Source: Mycobacterium rhizamassiliense
GTDB taxonomy: Bacteria > Actinomycetota > Actinomycetes > Mycobacteriales > Mycobacteriaceae
DNA length: 64,000 nucleotides
Assembly (NCBI RefSeq): GCF_900157375.1
Contig: NZ_LT721901.1
Coordinates: 1,967,498-2,031,497, forward strand
Reading direction: 5' to 3'
Positions 9,396 to 20,603 of the stretch are shown here, in pieces. How positions within the stretch are numbered: position 1 is the stretch's first letter; each line of letters starts with the position of its first letter. The notes under the pieces were generated by a model, which was given only the letters and a program-made list of their open reading frames with translations, was not told the origin of the DNA and ran no database searches. A program made the position numbers and the translations under genes.

Positions 9396-10715
9396 CTAGG
9401 GCGTCCACCACGGCCGCAGCGGCAGGCCGTCGTCGCCCCACTCGTCGACGTTGGCGGCCAGCACGTGATGCAGCTGAAGGGTGTTCTGCTCGAAGGCAAC
9501 CCGTGAGGCCGCCATGTACAGCCCCCACACCTTGGCGATCTGCAGGCCCACCTCGTCGACCGCCTCGTCCCAGTGCTCGACGAGGTTGCGGCACCAGTCG
9601 CGCAGCGTCATCGCGTAGTGATGCCGAAAGTTCTCGTTGTGCAGCACCTCGAAACCCGTGTCCTGAATCTCGGTGATGATGCGGCCCGAGCCGGTCAGCT
9701 CCCCGTCGGGGAAGACGTAGCGGTCGGTGAAATCGCCGCCGGCAGAGTTCAGTCGATTCTCGTGCCGGGTGATGCAGTGATTGAGCAGCAGGCCCCCGGT
9801 GCGCAGCTTCGATTTGAGGAAGCCGAAGTAGGCCGGGTAATTCCGGACGCCGATGTGCTCGGTGAGTCCGATCGAGGAGACCGCGTCGAAGTCCGTCTCG
9901 GTGATGTCGCGGTAGTCGCAGTGGCGCACCTCGGCGAGGCCGGACAGGCCTTCGCCGTCGATCGCGGCGCGCGCCCAGCTCGCCTGCTCGGCCGATAGCG
10001 TCACGCCGATGACCCGCACTCCGCGCCGCGCGGCGTAGCGCACCATGCCGCCCCAGCCGCAACCCACGTCCAGCAGCAGGCCGCCCTGCTGCAGCCGCAG
10101 CTTGTCGAAGATCAGCCGGTACTTGTTCTCCTGCGCCTCTTCCAGCGTCGCGTTGGCGTGCGGATAGACCGCACACGTGTACGCCATCGACGGGCCGAGC
10201 ACCCACTCGTAGAACGTGTTGGACACGTCGTAGTGGTGGTGGATGGCCTCGGCGTCACGAGTCTTGCTGTGCAGAAACCCGTCCGCCACCCGGCGCCAGC
10301 GCGGCGGCGTCTCCAGCGGCGGCGGCGCGACCGGCACCAAATGCTCGACGCCGATGGCGCGCACCGCGCTGGCCAGCTCCCGCGCCGACGGGCGCTTGAA
10401 CTGGACGCGGTCGGTCAGCCTCTTGAGCAGCTCGTAGGGATCGCCGGGATGCACGCCGCAGGCCTGCAGATCACCCGAGACGTAGGCGCGGGCGATGCCG
10501 AGTTCGCCGGGGGCCGTCGCCAGGTAGGTGGCGCCGCGCGGGGTGCGCAGGTCCAGGCCCAGCGCGGCGTCTGCGCTGCCGGCGATGCTGCCGTCGTACG
10601 CGGTGAACTTCAGGGGCTGCCCGCTGGTCGCGGTGAAGATGGCCAGCACCTCGGCCATGCTGAGCTTGCCCCCGGACGAGTGGGTCGAACGGTGGGGCTC
10701 CTTGGTCGTCGTCAT
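9396..10715 (-). CDS. Cyclopropane/10-methyl fatty acid synthase-type SAM methyltransferase
   Basis: A 439-residue member of the CFA-synthase family. The SAM-binding motif is LLDVGCGWGGM. It is preceded by AIHHHYDVSNTFYEWVLGP and SMAYTCAVY, both typical of CmaA/UfaA enzymes, and followed by SIGLTEHIG and the YVFPDGEL loop. The enzyme transfers a methyl or methylene from SAM to the double bond of a lipid-bound unsaturated acyl chain. Its ATG overlaps the stop of the FAD oxidase gene by 4 bp (ATGA). That pairing resembles the methyltransferase-plus-reductase pairs that make 10-methylstearic (tuberculostearic) acid; whether this copy does so is inference. Confidence 0.85.
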   Translation of the reverse strand: MTTTKEPHRSTHSSGGKLSMAEVLAIFTATSGQPLKFTAYDGSIAGSADAALGLDLRTPRGATYLATAPGELGIARAYVSGDLQACGVHPGDPYELLKRLTDRVQFKRPSARELASAVRAIGVEHLVPVAPPPLETPPRWRRVADGFLHSKTRDAEAIHHHYDVSNTFYEWVLGPSMAYTCAVYPHANATLEEAQENKYRLIFDKLRLQQGGLLLDVGCGWGGMVRYAARRGVRVIGVTLSAEQASWARAAIDGEGLSGLAEVRHCDYRDITETDFDAVSSIGLTEHIGVRNYPAYFGFLKSKLRTGGLLLNHCITRHENRLNSAGGDFTDRYVFPDGELTGSGRIITEIQDTGFEVLHNENFRHHYAMTLRDWCRNLVEHWDEAVDEVGLQIAKVWGLYMAASRVAFEQNTLQLHHVLAANVDEWGDDGLPLRPWWTP

Positions 10716-12100
10716 CGCCGTTGCACCGCCTTCGCGTAAAGATCGAGCAGCCGAGAATCGGGGTCGTAGGACTCCTTGACCGTGTTGTAGGCCTGCCCGC
10801 CGTAGAGCTCGTCAAACTTTTCGCGGGTGTAGAAGGAGTCGGAGTACAACGACTTGTGCCCGTCGAGCTCGCTGACCTTGGCCTCGATCGCGCGGTTGGT
10901 GGCGCCCTCGTCGGCCCCGGCCGGCACCGACGACCAGAACCCCACGTTGACGTAGGTCTGGTCGGGCTGTATCGGATACAGCGGCCAGTCCTCGCGGTCC
11001 CGAAGCCGCAACGGGCACAACCAGATTGGCGTGATCGGCACGTTGTCCAAGAACCATTCCAGGAAGTCGACGGTGCGCCTGATCGGCACCTCGACGTCCT
11101 GGACCACCCGCTCGCGTGGCGGCTGGCTGTGACGCGCCTCGATCCGGTCGGATACGTGCAGGCGGCGGTCGGCGGCCACCAGCTTCGAGTAGACGCTGCT
11201 GCGCCGGTAGCGGCGCGGCCACCAGCGCCGCAGCCGCGGGTTCTGCACGCCGAATGCCCGTGAGCACCAGAACCAATCGGTGTCCCAGCGCCAGAGGTAG
11301 TCGTGAATCGTCAGCCGGTCGTCCTTGGCGGTGTCCGCGCCGGCGGAGCCGTGCTGGATCGACTGGTAGTAGATGTTCTTTCCGGTGTAGTCGCTGACCG
11401 GTCCCGCGGTGGCGGTCCGCCTGCCGATGCACAGGTAGCTCTCGTCGGCGCTGAACACCACGCCGTCGAGGTAGTCGACCGGGGTGCCGCCCTGGCCACC
11501 GGTGTCGATGATGCGTTCGGCCGCGGCGATCATGTCGGGCAACGACCCGAATCGCAGGTGCCGCAATGACACAAACGGCGCGACGGGTTCTAGCTCTATT
11601 TGGATCCGTGTCGAATACCCCAGCGTCCCATATGAATTGGGGAAGGCGCGGAACAGATCAGTGTGCTCGGTTCGCGACGCGGTGAGCAATTCGCCAGCGC
11701 CGGTGAGGATATCCATCTCCAGCACCGATTCGTGGGGCAGCCCGTTGCGAAAGGACGCCGACTCGATGCCCAGGCCGCTCACTGCCCCGCCCACGGTGAT
11801 GGTCTTCAATTGCGGTACCACCAGTGGCGAAAGTCCGTACGGCAGAGTTGCTGCGACCAAATCTTCGTAGGTGCACATGCCGGCAACGTCGGCGGTGTGG
11901 GCCTCGGGATCGACGCTCAGCACACCCGTCAATCCCGAGGTGTCCAGGCCTCTCGCGTCGCGTTTAGTGCGGGCGCGGAACAGATTTGACGTGGGTTTGG
12001 CGAGCCGGATCGCGGACGTTGCTGGGATGGACCGATAACTGGCCATCAACCGGTCGACGCCCGACCTGTGGTTAGAGAGTGCAGATCCAGGGACAAGCAC
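10712..12100 (-). CDS. FAD-binding oxidoreductase, partner of the methyltransferase
   Basis: About 462 residues from the GTG at 12100, a start that leaves room for a divergent promoter. Longer starts would run into the gene at 12175. The N-terminal FAD_binding_4 domain is clear (GLTGVLSVDPEAHTADVAG, then CTYEDLVAATLPYGLSPLVV and TVGGAVSGLGIES), as in DIMINUTO/DWF1-type oxidases. It overlaps the downstream methyltransferase by 4 bp, so it is co-translated. Likely role: reduction of a methylene-branched acyl intermediate made by the partner, as proposed for the 10-methyl fatty acid pathway. Direction of catalysis and electron donor cannot be seen. Confidence 0.82.
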   Translation of the reverse strand: MLVPGSALSNHRSGVDRLMASYRSIPATSAIRLAKPTSNLFRARTKRDARGLDTSGLTGVLSVDPEAHTADVAGMCTYEDLVAATLPYGLSPLVVPQLKTITVGGAVSGLGIESASFRNGLPHESVLEMDILTGAGELLTASRTEHTDLFRAFPNSYGTLGYSTRIQIELEPVAPFVSLRHLRFGSLPDMIAAAERIIDTGGQGGTPVDYLDGVVFSADESYLCIGRRTATAGPVSDYTGKNIYYQSIQHGSAGADTAKDDRLTIHDYLWRWDTDWFWCSRAFGVQNPRLRRWWPRRYRRSSVYSKLVAADRRLHVSDRIEARHSQPPRERVVQDVEVPIRRTVDFLEWFLDNVPITPIWLCPLRLRDREDWPLYPIQPDQTYVNVGFWSSVPAGADEGATNRAIEAKVSELDGHKSLYSDSFYTREKFDELYGGQAYNTVKESYDPDSRLLDLYAKAVQRR

Positions 12101-12174
12101 CACATATACCCTAGTCTTCGGAATCGGCCCGTGCACCCGCGTGCGGGCGGCATCGAACAAGAGGAGTTGCCCCG

Positions 12175-12612
12175 ATGGGCCAGGTGAGCGCGGCAAGCAC
12201 GATCTTGATCAACGTCGAGCCCGCGGCGACGCTCGCGGCGGTGGCGGACTATCAGACGGTTCGTCCCAAGATCCTGTCTCCGCAGTACAGCGAGTATCAG
12301 GTACTCGAAGGCGGGCAGGGCGCCGGTACCGTCGCCAAGTGGAAGTTGCAGGCCACCAAGTCACGCGTGCGCGACGTGCAGGTCAGCGTCGACGTCGCCG
12401 GCCACGCGGTCATCGAGAAGGACGCGAACTCGTCGATGATCACCAACTGGACGATCGCGCCGGCCGGCCCCGGCTCCAGCGTCACCGTGAAGACCACCTG
12501 GACGGGCGCGGGCGGCGTCAAGGGATTCTTCGAAAAGACCTTTGCGCCACTGGGTCTGAAGAGAATTCAGGGCGAGATGCTGGCCAACTTGAAGAGCGAA
12601 CTGGAAAGCTAG
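12175..12612 (+). CDS. SRPBCC/START-like ligand-binding protein
   Basis: 145 residues with an ATG and a strong AAGAGGAG ribosome site. The pattern VSAASTILINVEPAATLAAVADY, then WKLQATKSRVRDVQVSV, a run of beta strands, and the C-terminal helix FAPLGLKRIQGEMLANLKSEL is typical of the polyketide cyclase/dehydrase SRPBCC fold, which encloses hydrophobic ligands. It is divergent from the FAD oxidase (74 bp apart) and convergent with the amidase, sharing a CTAG that supplies both stop codons. The ligand is unknown. Confidence 0.8.
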   Translation: MGQVSAASTILINVEPAATLAAVADYQTVRPKILSPQYSEYQVLEGGQGAGTVAKWKLQATKSRVRDVQVSVDVAGHAVIEKDANSSMITNWTIAPAGPGSSVTVKTTWTGAGGVKGFFEKTFAPLGLKRIQGEMLANLKSELES

Positions 12613-13370
12613 CGCGCCTGCCCCTGGCCGGCCAGGAAGCCCGCGACGCCGCGGGTCAACGCGTCGGCGTACTTCTGCCGCCCGTCGGGGGACTCCATCA
12701 GCGCCGAGTCGACCGGGTTCTTCATGTTGCCGCACTCGACGAGGATCGACGGGTACTGCGCCAGGTTCAGGCCGGCCAGATCCGAACGCCCGTACAGGCC
12801 GTTCTGCCCGATGTACGTCGCCGGGGGAATGCCCGACGCCTGCATCTGGTCCCGCATGATCCGGGCGAACTGCACCGACGGCCCGGACTGCGCCTGATTG
12901 AGCGGCGGGGCCGAATAGTTGACGTGGAAGCCCCGCCCCGACGCGGGTCCGCCGTCGGCGTGAATGCTCACAATCGCGTTGGGGTGCAACGAGTTTTCCA
13001 TGTTGGCGCGGGCGTCAACGCACGGTCCCAGCCCGGTGTCGTCGTTGCGTGCGAGCGCGGTCCGGACGCCGAGCGCGTTCAGCTCGGCGCGCAGCCGCAG
13101 CGCGGTGTCCCAGGTGAAGCTGTGTTCCATGTAGCCGGTGTTGGTCGCCGTGCCGCTGGTCTGGCAGTCCTTGGTGCCGCCGCGGCCGGTCGGGACCTGA
13201 CGGTTGATGGACGCGTCGTTGGATCCGTTGTGGCCCGGGTCGATCACGACGACCATGCCGGCGATGTTGGAGGGGGCTCCCCATGCCGTATGGGTCACCG
13301 TCGGGATGACGACGCTCGCCGCGGCGATCAGGACGCCGAGCAATGTTCTGATTCCGACACGCGTGCTCAC
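12609..13370 (-). CDS. Zinc N-acetylmuramoyl-L-alanine amidase (Rv3717/Ami1-type)
   Basis: About 253 residues with a signal peptide ([19 protein letters not shown]...AWG). It is an Amidase_3 domain. The Zn ligands are His in VIDPGHNG, Glu in GYMEHSF and His in VSIHADGG; the catalytic Glu is in [10 protein letters not shown]. It cleaves the amide bond between MurNAc and L-Ala in peptidoglycan outside the membrane. The M. tuberculosis orthologue is a minimal amidase lacking a cell-wall-binding module, and none is seen here. A conserved Cys pair (KDCQTSG and LGPCVD) may form a disulfide. A GTG at 13382 is an alternative start; 13370 has better spacing to GGACC. Confidence 0.9.
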   Translation of the reverse strand: MSTRVGIRTLLGVLIAAASVVIPTVTHTAWGAPSNIAGMVVVIDPGHNGSNDASINRQVPTGRGGTKDCQTSGTATNTGYMEHSFTWDTALRLRAELNALGVRTALARNDDTGLGPCVDARANMENSLHPNAIVSIHADGGPASGRGFHVNYSAPPLNQAQSGPSVQFARIMRDQMQASGIPPATYIGQNGLYGRSDLAGLNLAQYPSILVECGNMKNPVDSALMESPDGRQKYADALTRGVAGFLAGQGQAR

Positions 13371-13480
13371 TGGAAGGTCCACGGCGCAAAGGTAACCTCG
13401 CGCGGTCTACGCTGGGTGTTTCGAATCGCCCGACCCGCACAGGCGAAACCAAGTCGAGACCAAGATGCGAGGGGATTGTC

Positions 13481-13831
13481 ATGGAACCCGGCGGTGACAT
13501 GTCCGCGCTGCTCGCTCAGGCGCAGCAGATGCAGCAGAAGCTCATGGAGGCCCAGCACCAGCTCGCCAACGCCGAGATACAGGGCCAGGCCGGCGGTGGT
13601 CTGGTCACGGTCGTCGTCAAAGGCAGCGGCGAGCTGATCGCGGTCAACATCGACCCCAAGGTCGTCGACCCGGAGGACATCGAGACACTGCAGGACCTGA
13701 TCGTCGGCGCCATGGCCAACGCCTCGGCTCAAGTCACCCAGATGGCGCAGGAGCGGTTGGGTGCGCTGGCCGGTGGCCTGGGTGGCCCGCCGTCCGCGCC
13801 GCCGCCTTCCGTGCCGCCGACGGGGCTCTGA
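13481..13831 (+). CDS. YbaB/EbfC nucleoid-associated protein
   Basis: 116 residues. The family signature is plain: an N-terminal helix [19 protein letters not shown], the strand [21 protein letters not shown], then a long helix. It ends in a Pro-rich tail (SAPPPSVPP). YbaB proteins are small dimeric DNA-binding proteins almost always encoded just before recR, as here (8-bp gap). GAGGGG ribosome site. Likely role: nucleoid organisation or assistance to RecR-dependent repair; the family's exact function is unsettled. Confidence 0.92.
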   Translation: MEPGGDMSALLAQAQQMQQKLMEAQHQLANAEIQGQAGGGLVTVVVKGSGELIAVNIDPKVVDPEDIETLQDLIVGAMANASAQVTQMAQERLGALAGGLGGPPSAPPPSVPPTGL

Positions 13832-13839
13832 CTTTCCTC

Positions 13840-14451
13840 ATGTTCGAGGGACCGGTCCAGGATCTGATCGATGAGCTCGGCAAGCTGCCCGGCATCGGAC
13901 CAAAGAGCGCGCAGCGCATCGCCTTCCACCTGTTGTCGGTCGAACCGCCGGACATCGACCGGCTGACCGCGGTGCTGGCCAAAGTCCGTGACGGCGTGCG
14001 GTTTTGCGCGGTGTGCGGCAACGTCTCCGACGACGAGCGCTGCCGCATCTGCGGCGACCCGCGCCGCGACGGCTCACTGGTCTGCGTGGTCGAGGAGCCC
14101 AAGGACATCCAGGCGGTCGAGCGCACCCGCGAGTTCCGCGGCCGCTACCACGTGCTGGGCGGCGCGCTGGACCCGTTGTCCGGGGTCGGCCCCGAGCAGC
14201 TGCGGATCCGAGAACTGCTGACCCGCATCGGCGAACGCGTCGACGACGTCGACATCACCGAGGTGATCATCGCCACCGACCCCAACACCGAGGGCGAGGC
14301 GACGGCCACCTATCTGGTCCGGATGCTGCGCGACATCCCCGGCCTGACCGTGACGCGCATCGCGTCCGGGCTGCCGATGGGCGGCGACCTGGAGTTCGCC
14401 GACGAGTTGACCCTGGGTCGCGCCCTCACCGGCCGCCGCGCGATGGCCTGA
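13840..14451 (+). CDS. recR: Recombination mediator RecR
   Basis: 203 residues, full length. It shows the N-terminal helix-hairpin-helix ([22 protein letters not shown]), the C4 zinc finger ([17 protein letters not shown]), the Toprim domain ([29 protein letters not shown]), and the C-terminal [20 protein letters not shown]. RecR acts with RecO to load RecA on SSB-coated gaps. It is co-transcribed with ybaB. Confidence 0.97.
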   Translation: MFEGPVQDLIDELGKLPGIGPKSAQRIAFHLLSVEPPDIDRLTAVLAKVRDGVRFCAVCGNVSDDERCRICGDPRRDGSLVCVVEEPKDIQAVERTREFRGRYHVLGGALDPLSGVGPEQLRIRELLTRIGERVDDVDITEVIIATDPNTEGEATATYLVRMLRDIPGLTVTRIASGLPMGGDLEFADELTLGRALTGRRAMA

Positions 14452-14456
14452 GCTCA

Positions 14457-15131
14457 TCAGCGGGTGACGACGGCGAAGTTCTTGCTGGCGGCCCACGCCG
14501 TCTCGAAGGTGGCGATGGAGACCTGCTCGTCGCGGCCGGTGCTGGTGCCGCTGTCGTTGAGGTGCACCATCTTGGCTTTGGTGTCGATGCCGGTGACGAC
14601 GACGAAGTGGTTTTCCCGGGTGCGGTTGCCGCGCTGGTTCCACAGCACCTTGTCGTTGACCCCGACGATCACCTTGCGGCCCTCGTCCAGGCGCTGGATC
14701 AGCATGTCGGTGCCGGAGTGGGCGATGTCGGCCGCGATGCCGTAGTGGTCCAGTAGCAGCGGCAGGTCCCTGTTGCTGGTCCTGCCGCCGTTGTAAATCG
14801 GCCCGGGGTGGGCCACGCTCGCGATGTTGGCTGCCGCGCCGGTGATCTCGTCCTCGGTGGGCGAGTGGCCGCTGATCTGACCGATCACGTCGGCGACGGC
14901 CATCTCGGCGCAGTCGAAGTTCTGCTGCTGATAGCGCCAGTAGGGCGCGGCGGCGGCCGGGTCGCCATGCATCCCGGATTCGGTGCGCTGGGCGATCGTC
15001 TGCGGCGCGGCCTGTATCGGATCCGACGATCCGAGCAGCGCTGCCGCGGCTGCGACGGCCGCGCCTACCAGGACCGCGAGCACGCCGAGGCGCGCTGTGG
15101 TGGCGGCGTTGAAGCTGCGGGTGTTCGTCAT
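14457..15131 (-). CDS. Secreted C39-like papain-fold peptidase domain protein
   Basis: 224 residues with an N-terminal membrane or signal segment (ARLGVLAVLVGAAVAAAAALLG). The rest fits the Peptidase_C39_2 family: a candidate catalytic Cys in QQNFDCAEMAVADVIGQ, His in RENHFVVVTG and Asp in VHLNDSGT. The order and spacing are those of a papain-like triad. It would act outside the membrane; the substrate is unknown. The 135 bp upstream contain no gene. The next gene downstream in transcription direction is convergent recR. Confidence 0.75.
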   Translation of the reverse strand: MTNTRSFNAATTARLGVLAVLVGAAVAAAAALLGSSDPIQAAPQTIAQRTESGMHGDPAAAAPYWRYQQQNFDCAEMAVADVIGQISGHSPTEDEITGAAANIASVAHPGPIYNGGRTSNRDLPLLLDHYGIAADIAHSGTDMLIQRLDEGRKVIVGVNDKVLWNQRGNRTRENHFVVVTGIDTKAKMVHLNDSGTSTGRDEQVSIATFETAWAASKNFAVVTR

Positions 15132-15266
15132 GGGGCCCCTTTTTCTCGAGCCGGCGATCGGCGTGGTGCGTCGAGAAAAGGCTGGGCAAAGGCCCTAGAG
15201 GGATTCTTGAAAGAAGCTTGGCGCGCAGCTACGAGCCGGTGCTAGCGGGCGATGACCCGACGATCT

Positions 15267-15704
15267 TCAGGCTTTGCTCAATTGGAATTGCCTGGTAAAG
15301 GTCCTGCCCGGCTCTCCACTACACGCGTCCGGCGCCGTCGTCTGCTGGCCTTCGCCGGCAAGCGACACGGCATCGAAGCTGTAGTTGACGGTCACCGGGG
15401 CCGACGCGCCGTTCGGGCACGGCGCCTGGGCCGTGCCGGTGTGAGTCCATCGTCCCTTGGCGAGGTAGAACTCCCAGCTGATGACGAAGGTCCCGCCATC
15501 TTGCGAGGTCGCGAAGGTGCAGTCCGATCCGCACGCGACGAAAAGCCAGGCGGTCGATTTGTCGTTGTCGGTGTAGTGCACGTTGTACCGGCCGCTCGGG
15601 ACTTCCGGGGCGGCGTTCGCCGGTGCCGACGACGTGAGGAGCGCGGCGATCAGTGCCGCGCTGGCAGCCAGTCTCGGGCTGATCTTCCCCATATCGGGCC
15701 GCAT
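15267..15704 (-). CDS. Small secreted protein of unknown function
   Basis: 145 residues with a Sec signal peptide (LAASAALIAALLTSSAPANAA). The mature part begins APEVPSGRYNVHYTD and is rich in beta strands. It has four cysteines in pairs (ACGSDC, then APCPNG and DACSGE), suggesting two disulfides. Proteins of this pattern are common in slow-growing mycobacteria. It lies directly downstream of gatD (2-bp gap, same strand) and could be read through from the murT-gatD operon. I do not recognise a function. Confidence 0.7.
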   Translation of the reverse strand: MRPDMGKISPRLAASAALIAALLTSSAPANAAPEVPSGRYNVHYTDNDKSTAWLFVACGSDCTFATSQDGGTFVISWEFYLAKGRWTHTGTAQAPCPNGASAPVTVNYSFDAVSLAGEGQQTTAPDACSGEPGRTFTRQFQLSKA

Positions 15705-15706
15705 CG

Positions 15707-16426
15707 CTAGCGCGCCGTCAGTCGTTCGGTGCGCAGCAACTCCACCTCGGGCAGCCGCAGCGGGGGCAGCTCGCCGACCACCTTGCCCAGCAGCAGGTCG
15801 GCCAGCTCCGGGTTGCGGGCCAGGCAGGGCCCGTGCATGTAGGTGGCGACCACGCTGCCCTGAATCGCGCCGTCGAAGCCGTCGCCGGCGCGGTTGCCCG
15901 CGCCCTTGACCACCGCGCTCAACGGCGATGCGGCCGGGCCGAGCACGGTGCCGCCGCGGTGGTTCTCGAAGCCGGTGAGCTGCTGGCTCAACCCGGCCGG
16001 CAGCGGCGTGCCCACCACCTCGCCGATGGTGCGCTTGTCCTGCGGCGAGGTCGTCACGTCGAGCATGCCCACGCCGTCGACGCGTTCGCCCGACGACGTC
16101 TCGTACCAGTGCCCCAGCACCTGGATGGCCGCGCAGATCGCCAGCACGGGCGCGCCGCGATCCGCAGCGCGCTGCAGCCCGGGGTGCTTGATCAGGTGCC
16201 GGGTGGCCAGCCGCTGCGCGTAGTCCTCCGCGCCGCCCAGCGTGTACAGGTCCAGCGACTCCGGCACCGGATCGTCGAGGGTGATCTCGACGATCTCGGC
16301 GTCGATGCCCCGCAGCCGCAGTCGCTGACGCAGTACCACCGCGTTGCCGCCGTCGCCGTAGGTGCCCATCACGTCGGGCAGCACCAGCCCGATCCGCACC
16401 TTGGAAAAAGACCCGGAGTCAGCCAT
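15707..16426 (-). CDS. gatD: Lipid II isoglutaminyl synthase, glutaminase subunit GatD
   Basis: 239 residues of the CobB/CobQ-like class I glutamine amidotransferase family. The nucleophile is C98 in PVLAICAAIQVLG, and a His follows in VVATYMHGPCLARNP. GatD releases ammonia from glutamine for MurT, which amidates the D-Glu alpha-carboxyl of lipid II stem peptides. The start overlaps the end of murT by 8 bp, so the two subunits are co-translated. Often mis-annotated as CobQ2. Confidence 0.92.
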   Translation of the reverse strand: MADSGSFSKVRIGLVLPDVMGTYGDGGNAVVLRQRLRLRGIDAEIVEITLDDPVPESLDLYTLGGAEDYAQRLATRHLIKHPGLQRAADRGAPVLAICAAIQVLGHWYETSSGERVDGVGMLDVTTSPQDKRTIGEVVGTPLPAGLSQQLTGFENHRGGTVLGPAASPLSAVVKGAGNRAGDGFDGAIQGSVVATYMHGPCLARNPELADLLLGKVVGELPPLRLPEVELLRTERLTAR

Positions 16427-17660
16427 GGCGCGCCAACGCCCGCTGCAGCTGCAAAAACGCCGTGTAGTTCGCGACGACCTCGACGGGGCCGGGCGGGCAG
16501 GACGCGATGGCGGACAGCGTGTCGTGCACCAGCGTGTGCTCGACGCCCGCGTACCCCAGCCGCACCGCCAGGTCGGTGCCGCGTTCCCCGGCGGCGACGA
16601 CCTGGGTGTCCTCGAAATGCTCGAAGCGCACGTCCCACAGCCAGGACAGGTCCTCGCCGTCGGGCACCTGCCCGTTGACCGCGATCACCACGCCCGCCGC
16701 GTGCTTGTCCACCATCGACAGCGCTTCCTGCCAGCCGGCCGGGTTCTTGGCCAGCAGGATCCGCGCCTCATGCTGGCCGACCCGGACCGTGCGGTAGCGG
16801 CCCGCCACCTCATCCACTCCCGAGACCGCGGCCACCGCTTTGGCGGGATCGGCGCCCAGCGCGACGGCGGCCGCGACGGCCTGGGCGGCGTTGCCCCGGT
16901 TCACCGCGCCGGGCAGCGTCAGCCGCATCGGCAGGGCCAGCCCGTCGGGCCCGTACAACGTGTCGTCGTCGAACCACCATTGCGGGCTGGGCCGCTTGAA
17001 GTCGGCGCCGGTGGAATACCAGTGGCCTTGCTCACCAGGGGGGTCGCGGACGATGACCTCGCCGCTGCGCGGGCAGCTGACCGAGTCGTTCGCCCAGCCG
17101 CCGCCCGCGGCCACCCACACCACGTTCGGGCTGTCGTAGGCGGCCGACGTCATCAGCACGTCGTCGCAGTTGGCCACGACGACGGCCGCCGGGTGCCGGG
17201 CCAGGCCCGCCCGCAGCGTGCGTTCGATGACGTTGATCTCGCCGACCCGGTCCAGCTGGTCGCGCGACAGGTTGAGCAGCACGACGACGCTGGGGTCGAC
17301 GGCGTCGGAGACGTGCGGCACGTGCATCTCGTCGACTTCGAGGGCCGCCAGCGCGGCGTCCCGGTCGGCGGCCAGCGCGGCGACCAGGCCGGCGTCCATG
17401 TTGGCGCCCTCGGCGTTGGTGGCCACCGGCCCCAGGGTGGACAGCGCGGCCGCGGTCATCCGGGTGGTCGTCGACTTGCCGTTGGTGCCGGTGACGACGA
17501 CCGTGCGCCGGCCGACGCCGAGCTGGCGCAGGATCGAGCGGTCCAGCGTCATCGCGACCAGGCCGCCGATCATGGCCCCGGCGCCGCGGCCGGTGACCCG
17601 GGACGCCCATCGCGCGCTCGCGCCTGCGGCCAGCGCCAGACGTGCCCGGGTGGTTACCAC
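16419..17660 (-). CDS. murT: Lipid II isoglutaminyl synthase, Mur-ligase subunit MurT
   Basis: 413 residues. A Mur-ligase ATPase centre is visible: VVVTGTNGKSTTTRMTAA (P-loop), the LNLSRDQLDRVGEI segment, and a C-terminal DUF1727 domain ending in VEVVANYTAFLQLQRAL. MurT activates the D-Glu carboxylate of lipid II with ATP and uses ammonia from GatD. Only one cysteine (SCPRSG) is present where the staphylococcal protein has a four-Cys zinc ribbon, so that ribbon seems absent or altered. First gene of the murT-gatD operon. Confidence 0.92.
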   Translation of the reverse strand: MVTTRARLALAAGASARWASRVTGRGAGAMIGGLVAMTLDRSILRQLGVGRRTVVVTGTNGKSTTTRMTAAALSTLGPVATNAEGANMDAGLVAALAADRDAALAALEVDEMHVPHVSDAVDPSVVVLLNLSRDQLDRVGEINVIERTLRAGLARHPAAVVVANCDDVLMTSAAYDSPNVVWVAAGGGWANDSVSCPRSGEVIVRDPPGEQGHWYSTGADFKRPSPQWWFDDDTLYGPDGLALPMRLTLPGAVNRGNAAQAVAAAVALGADPAKAVAAVSGVDEVAGRYRTVRVGQHEARILLAKNPAGWQEALSMVDKHAAGVVIAVNGQVPDGEDLSWLWDVRFEHFEDTQVVAAGERGTDLAVRLGYAGVEHTLVHDTLSAIASCPPGPVEVVANYTAFLQLQRALARHG

Positions 17661-17749
17661 CCGCGCAGTTTAAAGGCGATCGGTGTTTAGGTGCCGACAC
17701 GATGCGCGAGCGACCCTGTGATGTCGGTCTGGCGTGCCATTCTCAGTCC

Positions 17750-18751
17750 ATGAGCCCCCTAACATCGGCGCCCTGGGGCCGCCCGGCGAGAGACCCGGAC
17801 GGGGGCTGGGCCGTCATCGACGTCGAGACCTCGGGCTTTCGCCCTGGCCAGGCGCGCGTCATCAGCGTCGCGGTGCTCGGACTGGACGCCGACGGCAACG
17901 TCGAGCAGTCCGTCGTCAGCCTGCTCAACCCCGGCGTCGACCCGGGCCCGACCCACGTGCACGGCCTGACCACCGCGATGCTCGAGGACCAGCCGCAGTT
18001 CGGCGACATCGTCGGCGACCTGGTGAAGGTGCTGCGCGGGCGCACGCTGGTGGCCCACAACGTGGCGTTCGACTACGCGTTCGTCACGGCGGAGGCCGAG
18101 CTCGCCGGCGCCGCCCTCCCGGTCGACAGCGTGATGTGCACCGTCGAGCTGGGCCGCCGGCTCAACCTCGGCCTGGACAACCTGCGCCTGGAGACCCTGG
18201 CCGCGCACTGGGGTGTCACCCAGGAACGCCCGCACGACGCGTTCGACGACGCGATGGTGCTGACCCGCGTGCTGGCGTCGGCGCTGCAGCGGGCCCGCGA
18301 GCACGACATCTGGCTGCCGGTGCGGCCGGTCACCCGGCGCCGCTGGCCCAACGGCCGCGTGACGCACGAGGAGCTGCGGCCGCTGAAGGCGCTGGCGTCG
18401 CGGATGCCGTGCCCGTACCTCAACCCGGGCCCGTATGTCCGCGGCCGCCCGCTGGTGCAGGGCATGAGGGTGGCGCTGGCCAGCGAGGTGCGGCGCACCC
18501 ACGAGGAGCTCGTCGAGCGGATCCTGCACGCCGGGCTGGCCTACACCGACGCCGTCGACCACGAGACGTCGCTGGTGATCTGCAACGACGCCGCCTCCGA
18601 GCAGGGCAAGGGTTATCAGGCCAAGCAGCTGGGCGTGCCGGTGGTCTCCGACGTGCAGTTCATGGACTGCGTGACTGGCGTCATCGGCGGCACCAGCATG
18701 GAGGAATTCATCGACACCGCCCCGGCCGAGGAGCAGCTCGCGCTGTTCTGA
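17750..18751 (+). CDS. DnaQ-like 3'-5' exonuclease with C-terminal BRCT domain
   Basis: About 333 residues from the ATG at 17750; an upstream extension to 17642 would overlap murT and has no support. The DEDDh exonuclease motifs are visible: WAVIDVETSGF (Exo I, D and E), LVAHNVAFDYAFV (Exo II) and RPHDAFDDAMV (Exo III, H and D). The C-terminal ~80 residues (RRTHEELVERILHAGLAYTD, then VPVVSDVQFMDCV) look like a BRCT domain. In mycobacteria the main replicative proofreading is in the DnaE1 PHP domain, so this enzyme is more likely a repair or accessory exonuclease. Confidence 0.88.
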   Translation: MSPLTSAPWGRPARDPDGGWAVIDVETSGFRPGQARVISVAVLGLDADGNVEQSVVSLLNPGVDPGPTHVHGLTTAMLEDQPQFGDIVGDLVKVLRGRTLVAHNVAFDYAFVTAEAELAGAALPVDSVMCTVELGRRLNLGLDNLRLETLAAHWGVTQERPHDAFDDAMVLTRVLASALQRAREHDIWLPVRPVTRRRWPNGRVTHEELRPLKALASRMPCPYLNPGPYVRGRPLVQGMRVALASEVRRTHEELVERILHAGLAYTDAVDHETSLVICNDAASEQGKGYQAKQLGVPVVSDVQFMDCVTGVIGGTSMEEFIDTAPAEEQLALF

Positions 18752-18757
18752 CCGGCC

Positions 18758-20602
<1,845 letters not shown>

Positions 20603-20603
20603 T

